From JBBTSQ01 sp038078755 (lineage in GTDB: Bacteria; Patescibacteriota; Minisyncoccia; Phycocordibacterales; JBAYGS01), in contig JBBTSQ010000018.1 in assembly GCA_038078755.1 (NCBI GenBank), positions 1 to 49,433 of the forward strand: 49,433 bases of DNA. The letters are read 5' to 3'. The notes below the pieces were generated by a model that did not search any database, was not told the DNA's origin, and worked only from the letters and a program-made list of their open reading frames with translations. Position numbers and translations under genes: made by a program. This document shows positions 7,300 through 14,911 of this stretch, piece by piece (the first letter of the stretch is position 1; each line of letters begins with the position of its first letter).

Positions 7300-9192
7300 T
7301 TATTTCTTGTCTCCTTCCTTGAATTCTGCATCTCGTACTGGACCTTCACCATCCTTCTTTTCATCAGCGCCGGTTGCACCAGCGGTTTGTGAAGCTTTAT
7401 TCATCGCCTCGCCAATCTTTGAGAGCTCGGTCGAGAGTGCTTCGGTCGCCGATTTGATTTTAGCCAGATCGCTCCCATCCTTCACCTGCTTCAAATCAGC
7501 AATTTTATCTTCAACACTTTTGCGAATGTCAGCAGATACCTTGTCGCCCGCATCTTTGAGCGCTTTTTCGCTGGTATAAATCATCTGCTCGGCAATATTT
7601 TTTGCTTCTACTGCTTCGCGTTTCTTTTGGTCATCGGCACTATTTACTTCTGCATCTTTTTGCATCTTTGCTACCTCCTCTTTTGAAAGCCCCGAACTTG
7701 CCGTAATTTTAATTGAATTTGTTTTACCACTCGCCTTATCTTTTGCGGTGACATTCAGGATACCGTTGGCATCAATATCGAAAGTCACTTCGATTTGTGG
7801 AGTACCTCGAGATGCTGGCGGGATGCCACCGAGATTGAATTGACCGAGGGATTTGTTGTCAGATGCCATCGCGCGTTCACCTTGCACCACATGGATAGTC
7901 ACTTCAGTCTGATTGTCTGCCGCAGTCGAAAACACCTGCGATTTCTGAGTCGGAATGGTCGTATTCTTTTCGATAAGTTTTGTCGCAACACCGCCCATGG
8001 TCTCGATACCAAACGAAAGCGGAATCACATCGAGCAAGAGAATATCCTTTACATCTCCCGCAAGAATGCCTCCTTGAATGGCTGCGCCGATCGCCACCAC
8101 TTCATCTGGATTTACACCCATATGGAGCTCCTTACCAAAAAATGCTTTGACCGCTGCTTGCATTGCCGGCATACGAGTTTGGCCTCCTACCATCACCACT
8201 TCACTAATATCAGCCACCTTGAAAGGCGACGCTGCCATAGCGCGCTTGGTGATAGCCATTGCTTGGTCGATAAATTCACGACAAAGGTCTTCAAGGGTCG
8301 AACGAGTCATCGTCTTCACAAGGTGCTTTGGGCCGTCGCTACCAGATGAGATGAACGGAATGTTGATCTCGGTCTGCACGGCGGTCGAGAGCTCGATCTT
8401 TGCTTTTTCTGCAGCTTCATCGAGACGTTGTACGGCCAATGGATCCTTCATTAGGTCGATGCCATTTTCTTTTTTGAAATCATCCGCGAGCCATTTGATA
8501 ATCTTCTGATCAATATCCTTTCCGCCCAAGTGTGCGTCACCGTCGGTAGACTTTACTTCTACCAAATCAGCTCCCACTTCGAGCACAGAAATATCAAATG
8601 TACCGCCTCCGAAGTCGAAGACGACAATTTTTTCATCTTTCTTTTTATTGAAGCCGTAGGCGAGGGCGGCTGCGGTCGGCTCGTTGATGATACGCATCAC
8701 TTCAAGCCCTGCGATTTTGCCGGCATCCTTGGTCGCCTGTCGTTGCGCATCGTTGAAGTATGCAGGGACGGTGATCACCGCCTGAGTAACTTTTTCTCCA
8801 AGGCGTGCTTCAGCGTCATTTTTAAGCTTGGTGAGAATCATGGCTGAAATCTCTTCCGGTCGGAGCCATTTGTCTGCCATCTTTACCTCGACTCCGCCAT
8901 TGGCTGACTTTTGCACCTCAAAAGGCACAGATGCTTTATCTTTCTGCACTGCTTCTTCTTCGAATGTGTGTCCAATGAAGCGTTTGATTTGAAAGACAGT
9001 GTTTTTTGGATTGGTCACTGCTTGTCTACGCGCAAGGAGGCCGACCAATCGGTCGCCTGTCTTTGATTGTGCCACGATCGATGGAGTGGTTCGTGCACCT
9101 TCTGCGTTTTCAAGAATTTTAGGTGAGCCGGCTTCCATCACTGCGACGGCTGAATTGGTGGTACCGAGGTCGATACCGATAATTTTTGACAT
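7300..9192 (-). CDS. dnaK: Chaperone protein DnaK (Hsp70)
   Basis: 630 residues, standard for bacterial Hsp70. The phosphate-binding loop I-G-I-D-L-G-T-T-N-S opens the ATPase domain, DFGGGTFD and the GGQTRMP region follow, and the beta-sandwich substrate domain begins around residue 385, ending in a helical lid and a charged tail. It works with DnaJ (adjacent downstream) and GrpE (10627-11256) in protein folding. I see no CIRCE inverted repeat upstream and no hrcA in the window, so heat-shock control is not evident from sequence. Confidence 0.97.
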   Translation of the reverse strand: MSKIIGIDLGTTNSAVAVMEAGSPKILENAEGARTTPSIVAQSKTGDRLVGLLARRQAVTNPKNTVFQIKRFIGHTFEEEAVQKDKASVPFEVQKSANGGVEVKMADKWLRPEEISAMILTKLKNDAEARLGEKVTQAVITVPAYFNDAQRQATKDAGKIAGLEVMRIINEPTAAALAYGFNKKKDEKIVVFDFGGGTFDISVLEVGADLVEVKSTDGDAHLGGKDIDQKIIKWLADDFKKENGIDLMKDPLAVQRLDEAAEKAKIELSTAVQTEINIPFISSGSDGPKHLVKTMTRSTLEDLCREFIDQAMAITKRAMAASPFKVADISEVVMVGGQTRMPAMQAAVKAFFGKELHMGVNPDEVVAIGAAIQGGILAGDVKDILLLDVIPLSFGIETMGGVATKLIEKNTTIPTQKSQVFSTAADNQTEVTIHVVQGERAMASDNKSLGQFNLGGIPPASRGTPQIEVTFDIDANGILNVTAKDKASGKTNSIKITASSGLSKEEVAKMQKDAEVNSADDQKKREAVEAKNIAEQMIYTSEKALKDAGDKVSADIRKSVEDKIADLKQVKDGSDLAKIKSATEALSTELSKIGEAMNKASQTAGATGADEKKDGEGPVRDAEFKEGDKK

Positions 9193-9249
9193 AGATTAGA
9201 TTAATTAAGAGTTGTAATATTTGGAATAAATCAGATACGTTCTTTCGTT

Positions 9250-9477
9250 ATGAATTCAGAAACAATACCTCACACCACGTTTAAGATTGGAGACCAAGTA
9301 ATGTTTTTATCTATCCACAAAGACTGTGCTTTAGATCTCTACACTGCAAGAATTATTGAGTGGTGCAAAAACACTGAACCGAATCACCCACGAGATATTT
9401 GTGTCTGTATCCAATTTGATATAGAACAGAATTTCGGGACTACTTGGTGTCGAATCGATGAATTGATTCACATCTAA
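9250..9477 (+). CDS. Small hypothetical protein
   Basis: 75 residues starting at an ATG 57 bp from the divergent dnaK start. The composition is ordinary for a folded soluble domain (FKIGDQVMF... VCIQFD), with a short beta-rich pattern that recalls small SH3-like or KOW-like barrels, though I recognise no family. No signal peptide or membrane helix is visible. A terminator-like hairpin follows 5 bp after the stop, which supports it as a real monocistronic gene. Confidence 0.6.
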   Translation: MNSETIPHTTFKIGDQVMFLSIHKDCALDLYTARIIEWCKNTEPNHPRDICVCIQFDIEQNFGTTWCRIDELIHI

Positions 9478-9482
9478 TCACC

Positions 9483-9511
9483 CATCTCTACCTTTTTGGT
9501 GGAGATTTTTA
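9483..9511 (+). terminator. Terminator after the 75-residue gene
   Basis: ATCTCTACC, loop TTTTT, GGTGGAGAT (one G-T wobble), then TTTTT-A-TTT. It ends at the stop of the converging gene at 9513. Confidence 0.65.
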
Positions 9512-9512
9512 T

Positions 9513-9818
9513 TTAAAAAGATGGCGCGCGAGTAGGTTGGCTCGTGAAAAAAGAAAAATCAGTAAAAGTGGAGACAATGACTTCGCCGTGTTCGAGAACG
9601 CGTTCAAAGGTGGTGAGTGAGACTGGAAGTGGAAGTGCCTGTGGAATTGGGGCTGAGAAAGCCTGCGCCTCTTGCTCAGAAATCGCCTCAGCGGAGATGA
9701 GTTTTACATGAATTCGCCCCTGATATTCGGTCAGCAAAAATTGGGCGCGCACAAAGGCTCCCGTCTTGGTCTGCAAGATTTTCTCAACGATTTTCTGCTG
9801 TGGTCGCAAGCTTAACAT
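9513..9818 (-). CDS. Hypothetical protein
   Basis: 101 residues, no family recognised. The N-terminal half is positively charged and beta-rich (IVEKILQTKTGAFVRAQFLL), and the C-terminal half is proline-rich then hydrophobic. No signal peptide is apparent. It is convergent with the 9250 gene and lies alone between dnaK and the 10210 gene. Coding status rests on an open frame and amino-acid composition, so it is moderately supported. Confidence 0.5.
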   Translation of the reverse strand: MLSLRPQQKIVEKILQTKTGAFVRAQFLLTEYQGRIHVKLISAEAISEQEAQAFSAPIPQALPLPVSLTTFERVLEHGEVIVSTFTDFSFFTSQPTRAPSF

Positions 9819-9862
9819 ACAGGGAATATAACATACTTATTGAGCTCTCTGCAACAATCTTG

Positions 9863-9914
9863 AATTCTCCCTTTTCCAAAAGGGAGCACTGCATTCTGAT
9901 GCAGGAGGGATTTT
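9863..9914. repeat. Dispersed ~50-bp repeat, inverted partner at 15574-15623
   Basis: A hairpin (CTCCCTTTT/AAAAGGGAG) followed by GCACTGCATTCTGATGCAG (itself a CTGCATCAGAATGCAG-type inverted repeat) and GAGGGATTTT. The reverse complement occurs almost base for base at 15574-15623. A partial relative of the first hairpin is at about 6051-6074. Confidence 0.7.
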
Positions 9915-10056
9915 TTGACTCAAAATCCTCCGCTTCGGCAACCTCAACACCTCCTTTAGTAAAGAAGGAATAAGAAGATGCCATTTCAATTTCGTATTCT
10001 AAATTTCGCTAAAATAGCCTTATTTATAGGCCTATTTTGCCGTACCCTGAAAGTAC

Positions 10057-10086
10057 TTGACAAACAGGTATCTAATATGCTATACT
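10057..10086 (+). promoter_or_regulatory. Sigma70-type promoter of the 10210 gene
   Basis: TTGACA at 10057-10062 and TATACT at 10081-10086 with an 18-bp spacer. The -35 is preceded by a short AAAATAG/CTATTTT hairpin. The leader of about 115 bases before the start codon contains TGCCTTGA, resembling the CACCTTGA leader element of two other accessory genes. Confidence 0.65.
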
Positions 10087-10209
10087 ATACACAGTAGAGT
10101 TCTTTAAAAAGGAGTGCCTTGAGTGTGGAAGAAAGGCCGTAATTGACTTGTGTAGCGCTATGCGACACGGATTATGGACTTTCGACCACATTCAACTGTC
10201 AATATCACC

Positions 10210-10518
10210 ATGAATATCAAAGAACTCATTCAAAAGATTACTCCTGTCGCCAAAAGCAATCCAGACGAAAACGTTCACCAACTGATTACACAGGAGTGTG
10301 GCGAGAACGCAGCGATTCTACTCCTTGCGATGTTCGAGGGAATCCGTGTCCACGGTGGTGAAGTCTGTCGTATCAACGGATACGGAGACGTGCCCATTAA
10401 TGCAAAGGGGGTTCTCAGCATCTTATGTCTCCTCGATAATTTAGGGGTCACCTCAATTGAAACATTGGGCGAGCGGACTGCTAACTACCCCTTCGTCCGT
10501 CCTCGTGACCGCCGATAA
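10210..10518 (+). CDS. Hypothetical protein
   Basis: 102 residues from ATG 10210; an in-frame ATG at 10174 would add 12 residues. Mostly helical (MNIKELIQKITPV... AAILLLAMFEGI...), with no family recognised and no membrane segment. It has its own strong promoter and a hairpin followed by T residues after the stop, so it is an independent single-gene unit. It sits between dnaK and grpE, interrupting what is often a contiguous chaperone cluster. Confidence 0.6.
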   Translation: MNIKELIQKITPVAKSNPDENVHQLITQECGENAAILLLAMFEGIRVHGGEVCRINGYGDVPINAKGVLSILCLLDNLGVTSIETLGERTANYPFVRPRDRR

Positions 10519-10558
10519 GGAACTTGCGAGGTTCAATCTCTCGTAAAACCTTCAAACA

Positions 10559-10592
10559 GAACGCACGACTTTCGGGTACGGCGTTCTTTTCT
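10559..10592 (+). terminator. Terminator after the 10210 gene
   Basis: GAACGC at 10559-10564 pairs with GCGTTC at 10581-10586, followed by TTTTCTTTTT. Confidence 0.5.
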
Positions 10593-10626
10593 TTTTCCCG
10601 TCTAAATACCAACTACTAACATCTAA

Positions 10627-11256
10627 CTACTTTTTCATTTCTCCCACCTTCACCTTTGGCGGACGGATGACGCGGTCGCCGAGCTTGTAGCCTTTGTTTA
10701 TTACGAGAACGATCTTGCCGTCCTGTGCCCTGCCAGCGGCATCATCCGCGAGTGGCACCATCTCGATCGCTTCCTGCTCGAGTGGGCTGTAGTCAGCACC
10801 AATAGGATTGAGCTCGGTCAGGCCATTCTTCTGCAAGATCCCGAGAATCTGGGACTGGATATGTTCAATACCCATGCGCCAATTCTTATCTACTTTTTCC
10901 CACGCTTCGGTATTTGCTTTCGCCATTTCAAAACTATCGAGTACCGGGAGTAAGTCCAAAATCAACTCTTCATTTGCATACTTCACGAGCTCTTTTTGTC
11001 GCTCCTGATCTCTCTTGCGAGCATTGACGAACTCCGCCTTATCACGTTGCCAGCCCGTCAGATATTCAAGCTTTTGTGCGTCACTCTTTTTGAGTTTTTC
11101 TCGCAAATCTTTAAGTTTGGCCAAAGCACCCTTTTCCATCCCCTCCTCGTCGGTGTCTACCATATCATCCGTTGACCCTGTGGTGGCCACTTCTGATTCT
11201 ACCACAGTCTCATCAGTATCAGTAGCTATTTTTTTGTTTTTAGTATCATCAGTCAT
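10627..11256 (-). CDS. grpE: Nucleotide exchange factor GrpE
   Basis: 209 residues from ATG 11256 (MTDDTKN); a longer frame to 11301 is less likely. The order is an acidic, disordered N-terminus, a long coiled coil of about 60 residues (KLKDLREKLKKS... KAEFVNARKRDQERQ), then the beta-rich head ending in the GrpE signature (GYKLGDRVIRPPKVKV). It releases ADP from DnaK. It is transcribed in the same direction as dnaK but separated from it by three unrelated genes and 1.4 kb. Confidence 0.95.
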   Translation of the reverse strand: MTDDTKNKKIATDTDETVVESEVATTGSTDDMVDTDEEGMEKGALAKLKDLREKLKKSDAQKLEYLTGWQRDKAEFVNARKRDQERQKELVKYANEELILDLLPVLDSFEMAKANTEAWEKVDKNWRMGIEHIQSQILGILQKNGLTELNPIGADYSPLEQEAIEMVPLADDAAGRAQDGKIVLVINKGYKLGDRVIRPPKVKVGEMKK

Positions 11257-11341
11257 AGGGCTATAGTATATCGATTTTTTAGACGAAAGCAAATTTATCA
11301 ATAACTACACACGTTCTAGATACGTAATTCGATCAAAATCG

Positions 11342-11365
11342 CTATCTACGCTATAGCTGAGATAG
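11342..11365. repeat. Palindromic repeat upstream of the Cas2-like gene
   Basis: A near-palindrome, CTATCTACGCTA followed by TAGCTGAGATAG. It ends 26 bp before the Cas2-like start. An inverted copy with 22 matching bases lies just after that gene (11786-11807), and a perfectly palindromic version at 45990-46013. Confidence 0.75.
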
Positions 11366-11391
11366 TGAAAGTATATTAATATATAGTCAAT

Positions 11392-11772
11392 ATGAATCGA
11401 AAAAGAAGAATACATCGCTACAAGGGCATAGCCGTGAACTTACTCGGCATACCTGTAGACCTTTCTAGAGACAACAAAGAATGTCCCCCGAACAACATCC
11501 GATCCAGGTATCTCCGATCATTTATACCCATTAATACAAAAGGTTTACCTAAGAACCTACTGGTACTATATGATATTCCGGAGGACAAAAAGAAGGAGCG
11601 GGATTGGTTTCGTCGCCAACTACGAAGCTTTGACTTTGATATGATTCAAAGAAGTGTGTGGGTGGGACCATCGCCTTTGCCAAAGGACTTTCTGGCGTAT
11701 GTGAAGACAATAGGGCTACAAAATGAGTTTAAGATTTTTAAGCTAGCTCGCCCATACAAAAAAATAGTCTAA
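11392..11772 (+). CDS. Stand-alone Cas2-like / PaaX C-terminal-like protein
   Basis: 126 residues. The core from residue 55 (N-L-L-V-L-Y-D61-I-P-E) followed by a helix (KKKERDWFRRQL), a strand with 'QRSVWVGPSPLP' and a final 'FKIFKLARPYKKI' strand reproduces the ferredoxin fold of Cas2 and of the PaaX C-terminal domain, including the conserved aspartate after the first strand. There is no cas1, no repeat-spacer array and no PaaX winged-helix N-terminus nearby. Instead a basic N-terminal segment of about 50 residues is present. The gene is flanked on both sides by inverted copies of a palindromic repeat, which resembles a mobile or repeat-associated unit. Nuclease activity is not established for such orphans. 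Confidence 0.7.
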   Translation: MNRKRRIHRYKGIAVNLLGIPVDLSRDNKECPPNNIRSRYLRSFIPINTKGLPKNLLVLYDIPEDKKKERDWFRRQLRSFDFDMIQRSVWVGPSPLPKDFLAYVKTIGLQNEFKIFKLARPYKKIV

Positions 11773-11785
11773 GGTGTCTACACTC

Positions 11786-11807
11786 ATCTCAGCTATAGCG
11801 TAGATAG
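11786..11807. repeat. Inverted copy of the palindromic repeat, downstream of the Cas2-like gene
   Basis: ATCTCAGCTA-TAGCGTAGATAG, the reverse complement of the upstream element over 22 bases, beginning 14 bp after the stop codon. Both copies are followed, in outward directions, by A/T-rich DNA (TATATTTATATAA on the right). Confidence 0.75.
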
Positions 11808-11872
11808 TACAATATATTTATATAAAATAAATAGTACAACCCGGGAATGATCTGTGGGATTACGGATACTGA

Positions 11873-11900
11873 TTGACAGAGTCACAAAACTGACTATTCT
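11873..11900 (+). promoter_or_regulatory. Promoter of the EPSPS-like gene
   Basis: TTGACA (11873-11878), 16-bp spacer, TATTCT (11895-11900). A GAAAGGA Shine-Dalgarno-like stretch then precedes ATG 11932. This shows that an upstream in-frame extension to 11854 is not coding. Confidence 0.6.
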
Positions 11901-11931
11901 GGATAGAGAACTGTTTTTTGAAAGGAAACAT

Positions 11932-12858
11932 ATGACTACAATCCCAGCTATTCCTGACGGTCTCTTGCCTATCTCAAAAAGTCGGGCGATTCGCCTACTC
12001 CTTCTTGGTCTGAGAGACCACGATGACAGAGTCACCAAGTCATTACTCAGACTATCTGAAAATATTCAATTGCCTGATGACGTCTCTCGAATGTGGGGAG
12101 CGTGCCGATTTTGGCACGGGCAGAAGAATATACATGTCGGTGAGTCTGCTACCGTGCTTCGCTTTTTGTGGTGGTTCAACCAAGTCCAAAAAGCCGGTAA
12201 GAATTTTGTCAGAAAGAAGACTCTTCTTGATAGAGAGATCACCCTCGATCCTGAAATGCTGTCGTGGACAATCTTTGACCTTTTGGACAAATCGAAAGTT
12301 CCCGAAGGCACCAGTCAGCTTGCGAGCGCGGCGAGCCTCTGTACACCATGGCAGTATGTACGTGTGACAACCAAGTGCCCACATCAATTACAGATTACCT
12401 ACCAGGTGCTGGATGAGTGGAATGTGTATTTGAAAACGGGAAAACTTCCCGAAGCAGGGATTGATCCTACTATCGAAGCTCAAGCGAAGGCCTTTATACG
12501 TGTGAATACGGGTGGCGAATGGCAATTTGAAATGGCTCAACAAGAAGACTTCCCGTTTGCGTATATCATGCTCGGGGAGTGGGCTCTGACCGAAGCGAAA
12601 AAACAATGGCCTAGTCTCGCTAATCACGAAAGCAATCGATTCACTGAGGTGGAGCAAGCAAAAAATGAGTGGCTCACTATGAATACCGTGAGTAGCCGTG
12701 ACCACCGAGTCATCCAAGCTGTCGCTCTGTTCGCGCTCCTCAAAGGGTATAAGCCGAAAAAAATTAAGGCTGGAATAAAATATCCAGAGGCTGTGGCCAA
12801 GAGTTGGCCAGCATTTTACCACTTTCTCGATTGGGCGTATGAAAATAGCCGAAAGTAG
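11932..12858 (+). CDS. Divergent, shortened EPSP synthase-like protein
   Basis: 308 residues from ATG 11932, set by a GAAAGGA ribosome-binding site 7 bases upstream. Segments line up with AroA: P13-I-S-K16-S17-R-A-I-R21 (PEP/shikimate-binding PGSKSxxxR), G70-E-S-A-T-V-L-R77 (GNAGTxxR), T127-S-Q129 (SSQ), D257-H-R259 and P-E-A-V-A-K290-S-W-P (DPxCxAKTFP). EPSP synthase is about 430 residues. Here the stretch with RPI (domain 1), the catalytic Asp near D313 and the KETDR motif appear to be missing or unrecognisable. It may be a neofunctionalised paralog without normal shikimate activity. It stands alone with its own promoter. Confidence 0.6.
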   Translation: MTTIPAIPDGLLPISKSRAIRLLLLGLRDHDDRVTKSLLRLSENIQLPDDVSRMWGACRFWHGQKNIHVGESATVLRFLWWFNQVQKAGKNFVRKKTLLDREITLDPEMLSWTIFDLLDKSKVPEGTSQLASAASLCTPWQYVRVTTKCPHQLQITYQVLDEWNVYLKTGKLPEAGIDPTIEAQAKAFIRVNTGGEWQFEMAQQEDFPFAYIMLGEWALTEAKKQWPSLANHESNRFTEVEQAKNEWLTMNTVSSRDHRVIQAVALFALLKGYKPKKIKAGIKYPEAVAKSWPAFYHFLDWAYENSRK

Positions 12859-12908
12859 TTTTCACAGCCACTGACGAAAGTCGGTGGTTTTTTGTTTGTA
12901 GAAGATAC

Positions 12909-12936
12909 TTGACAAACATACTTTTCCAAGTAATGT
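12909..12936 (+). promoter_or_regulatory. Promoter of the 12974 gene
   Basis: TTGACA (12909-12914), 16-bp spacer, TAATGT (12931-12936). The transcript leader contains CACCTTGAACA at 12952-12962, 22 bases before ATG 12974; the same 11-mer occurs 21 bases before the HAD-like gene at 40245. Confidence 0.55.
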
Positions 12937-12973
12937 AAGTTGTAGAAACAGCACCTTGAACATTCAAACACGT

Positions 12974-13420
12974 ATGCAACCAACAAAAACCATACTCCTT
13001 TGCACGACAATCAGTCAGGTTCGTCACAAAGAAGCTAACGCTCTTTTGGGGGAATTATACCTGGAGATGGCCAAAGCAGGTTTTGATATTGCAGGAACGG
13101 GCCTTGGTGGCTTCTCAGAAGTCTATTCAATCACCCCGAAGCCTTGGCGCGATGGTATCATCCTGCTGTATGCCAAATTGCCCGATGAGCCTCACGACAT
13201 TCCCATCGTGACCCCAAAAGGAAGTAAACTCATTCCGGTAATTTGCATCGCCCCACTTGACCACCGTCCTGCACACGAGCGTGCAAGTAAGCGACTATGT
13301 CTTGGACTTTCTCCGGGACAGAGGTATGTCTTTGTTCCCCTAGAATCTGGCCTATCGCCAGTCGAGTATCAGCAAGTGGCTGAATCAATATGTAAAACAC
13401 TTACTGAGCTGACTGCATAG
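12974..13420 (+). CDS. Hypothetical protein
   Basis: 148 residues from ATG 12974; an in-frame TTG at 12956 falls inside the conserved CACCTTGAACA leader and is rejected. The sequence alternates strands and helices (TILLCTTISQ..., IILLYAKLP, LIPVICIAPLDH), consistent with a Rossmann-like or nucleotide-binding alpha/beta fold, and the 'CTTISQVRHKEANALLGELYLEM' opening suggests a deoxyribosyltransferase- or TIR-like shape, but I do not recognise the family. It is a single-gene unit with its own promoter and terminator. Confidence 0.65.
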   Translation: MQPTKTILLCTTISQVRHKEANALLGELYLEMAKAGFDIAGTGLGGFSEVYSITPKPWRDGIILLYAKLPDEPHDIPIVTPKGSKLIPVICIAPLDHRPAHERASKRLCLGLSPGQRYVFVPLESGLSPVEYQQVAESICKTLTELTA

Positions 13421-13441
13421 TTATTGCCAAAGACTTCACGC

Positions 13442-13478
13442 AACCACCTACTACCCGAAAGGTTTGGGTGGTTTTTTA
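13442..13478 (+). terminator. Terminator after the 12974 gene
   Basis: AACCACC...GGGTGGTT hairpin with an inner CTACC/GGTTTG part, followed by TTTTTT. Confidence 0.7.
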
Positions 13479-13494
13479 TTTGAGCAAAAAGAAA

Positions 13495-13527
13495 AAGCAT
13501 CAATTTTGCGGAGCAAAATTGATGCTT
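13495..13527 (-). terminator. Terminator of the 13534 gene
   Basis: AAGCATCAATTTTG, loop CGGAG, CAAAATTGATGCTT: 14-bp perfect arms. The minus-strand side is followed by a TTTTTCTTTTT tract. Confidence 0.7.
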
Positions 13528-13533
13528 GATTAA

Positions 13534-14085
13534 TTAAGTGGTCGACTTCTCCCGACCAAATAGAAAGAGAAGTACCTGACCACTTTCCTTCTCCGAACGC
13601 CTGAAATCGCATTCGGTGCGAATCCTACCTCTTTGGAGCCACAAGTCGTCGTGTCGATTACAGAGCTCTCTGTATCGCAGGTGAGTGTTTTCCACAAACA
13701 GAGCCCATTGGTACACACTAAGAAAGCCGGCATTGTCCTCCTTTGCAGCAACAAGCTCGGCGTGCACACGATCCCTTTCCACCCTTACCTCAGTGATCTG
13801 AACCTCAAGACAAAGTGAGGCAAAATGGGCTAAGTCGTTCATTGAGTAGCCTATTTCGGCTTCAGTGAAGCTAAACTTCGCGACCCATGCCTTGAGTGTA
13901 TTGAGGCACTGTAGTGGATCAGTGTTTTTGACTGACAGCAAGCTCGGAATCAAATTTTCTTTGATCATCCGAAGTGTCCGAATCCGAAGACGGGTGAGGT
14001 GCTGTTTGGGCTTCCAGAAGAGGAAATACCAGCCAAACGGTACCGCAAAACACAGGAAAACCACCAACCAATGTTTGAATTGCAT
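13534..14085 (-). CDS. Hypothetical membrane-anchored protein
   Basis: 183 residues from ATG 14085, where GAAAGG lies 7 bases upstream. A single hydrophobic segment at about residues 5-24 (WLVVFLCFAVPFGWYFLFW) anchors a mainly helical, charged cytoplasmic or external domain (ITEVRVERDRVHAELVAAKED...), which may form a coiled coil. I recognise no family. It lies 102 bp after another membrane protein gene in the same direction, so the pair may be co-expressed. Confidence 0.55.
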   Translation of the reverse strand: MQFKHWLVVFLCFAVPFGWYFLFWKPKQHLTRLRIRTLRMIKENLIPSLLSVKNTDPLQCLNTLKAWVAKFSFTEAEIGYSMNDLAHFASLCLEVQITEVRVERDRVHAELVAAKEDNAGFLSVYQWALFVENTHLRYRELCNRHDDLWLQRGRIRTECDFRRSEKESGQVLLFLFGREKSTT

Positions 14086-14187
14086 AAGAAGACCTTTCAA
14101 ATTACTGTTCCATAGTGAAAATAGCACGGTGAGTCCAAATTGGCAAGAAAAAAACCACCCCTCGAACAAATCGAGAGATGGCTTGAA

Positions 14188-14769
14188 TTATTTTACCTCC
14201 ACCGGCAACATCGCTGGCTTCCTGCAAGTAAGCACGGTTAATGCGACGCAGAGTCCGATGCAAACCATCGGGTAAAAACGCTCTTCAATCGTCCAGCTTT
14301 TGCCGCCGAGAAACGAAAGAATATTTGCAACAGTATACCCGCCCCAAATGTAGGGACTGCCAGCAGTTTCAGGCTTCTTCCATGCGGCTACCAGTTGAGG
14401 GATTGTCGCAATGGCCATGGCCGTTGAGCTCGCGACGGTGGCTGCTCGATCACCGCTTACTGACCAGATGATAAGACAAACCACCACCAATGCCGAGATT
14501 ACTGTCTCGAGCCATGTCCAACTGAATTGCTTTTTATAGAGCAGGATGCCGGTAATCAGCGCTCCGAAGAATGTGTAAAAGAGAGCGAGCTGATAGTTAC
14601 CTCCCTTAAACAACATACTCAAGGCCGCGATGAGATCAAGCAGTGCCCATAAAAACCACGTAGCAAAGCTCTGCTCAATCTCTTTGAACAACCCTTTGAT
14701 CAAAAAGACGTATGTGAGCATGGCCACCGCAAGACTTGAAAAGACAAAAAACTGTTCGGGTGAATCCAT
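14188..14769 (-). CDS. Polytopic membrane protein, PQ-loop-like
   Basis: 193 residues with about six to seven hydrophobic segments (residues ~7-25, 38-55, 60-80, 85-105, 110-130, 142-156, 165-182). The 'ATIPQLVAAWKKPET' segment resembles a PQ-loop motif as in SWEET/SemiSWEET and cystinosin-type transporters. The size would fit a small transporter but the assignment rests on one motif. It has a good promoter (see 14818-14846) and an AGAAAGG ribosome-binding site 7 bases before the ATG. Confidence 0.55.
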   Translation of the reverse strand: MDSPEQFFVFSSLAVAMLTYVFLIKGLFKEIEQSFATWFLWALLDLIAALSMLFKGGNYQLALFYTFFGALITGILLYKKQFSWTWLETVISALVVVCLIIWSVSGDRAATVASSTAMAIATIPQLVAAWKKPETAGSPYIWGGYTVANILSFLGGKSWTIEERFYPMVCIGLCVALTVLTCRKPAMLPVEVK

Positions 14770-14817
14770 ATCACGCCTTTCTTTCGGGAGTTTAAAGAAC
14801 GGTTACTATCTGCACTA

Positions 14818-14846
14818 ATCATAGCATAAATAGACGGAAAATACAA
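14818..14846 (-). promoter_or_regulatory. Promoter of the PQ-loop-like membrane gene
   Basis: On the minus strand: TTGTAT (14841-14846), 17-bp spacer, TATGAT (14818-14823). Confidence 0.55.
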
Positions 14847-14862
14847 GTATTTTGTGGTAAGA

Positions 14863-14894
14863 AAAAAACTGCGACCAGTGATGGTCGCAGTTTG
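14863..14894 (-). terminator. Terminator of the lipoprotein gene
   Basis: AAACTGCGACCA, loop, TGGTCGCAGTTT: a 12-bp stem followed on the minus strand by a T run. Confidence 0.75.
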
Positions 14895-14911
14895 CGAAAG
14901 AACTTCTTGAC

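Noticed and set aside
8078..8509. 143-residue frame opposite dnaK
   Set aside because: Antisense shadow of a highly conserved gene.
9784..9984. 66-residue minus-strand frame upstream of the 9513 gene
   Set aside because: It is translated from the dispersed ~50-bp repeat and A/T-rich DNA.
11392..11807. Possible CRISPR locus because of the Cas2-like protein and repeats
   Set aside because: Only two repeat copies flank the gene, there are no spacers and no cas1 or other cas gene; the repeats are palindromes rather than direct repeats.
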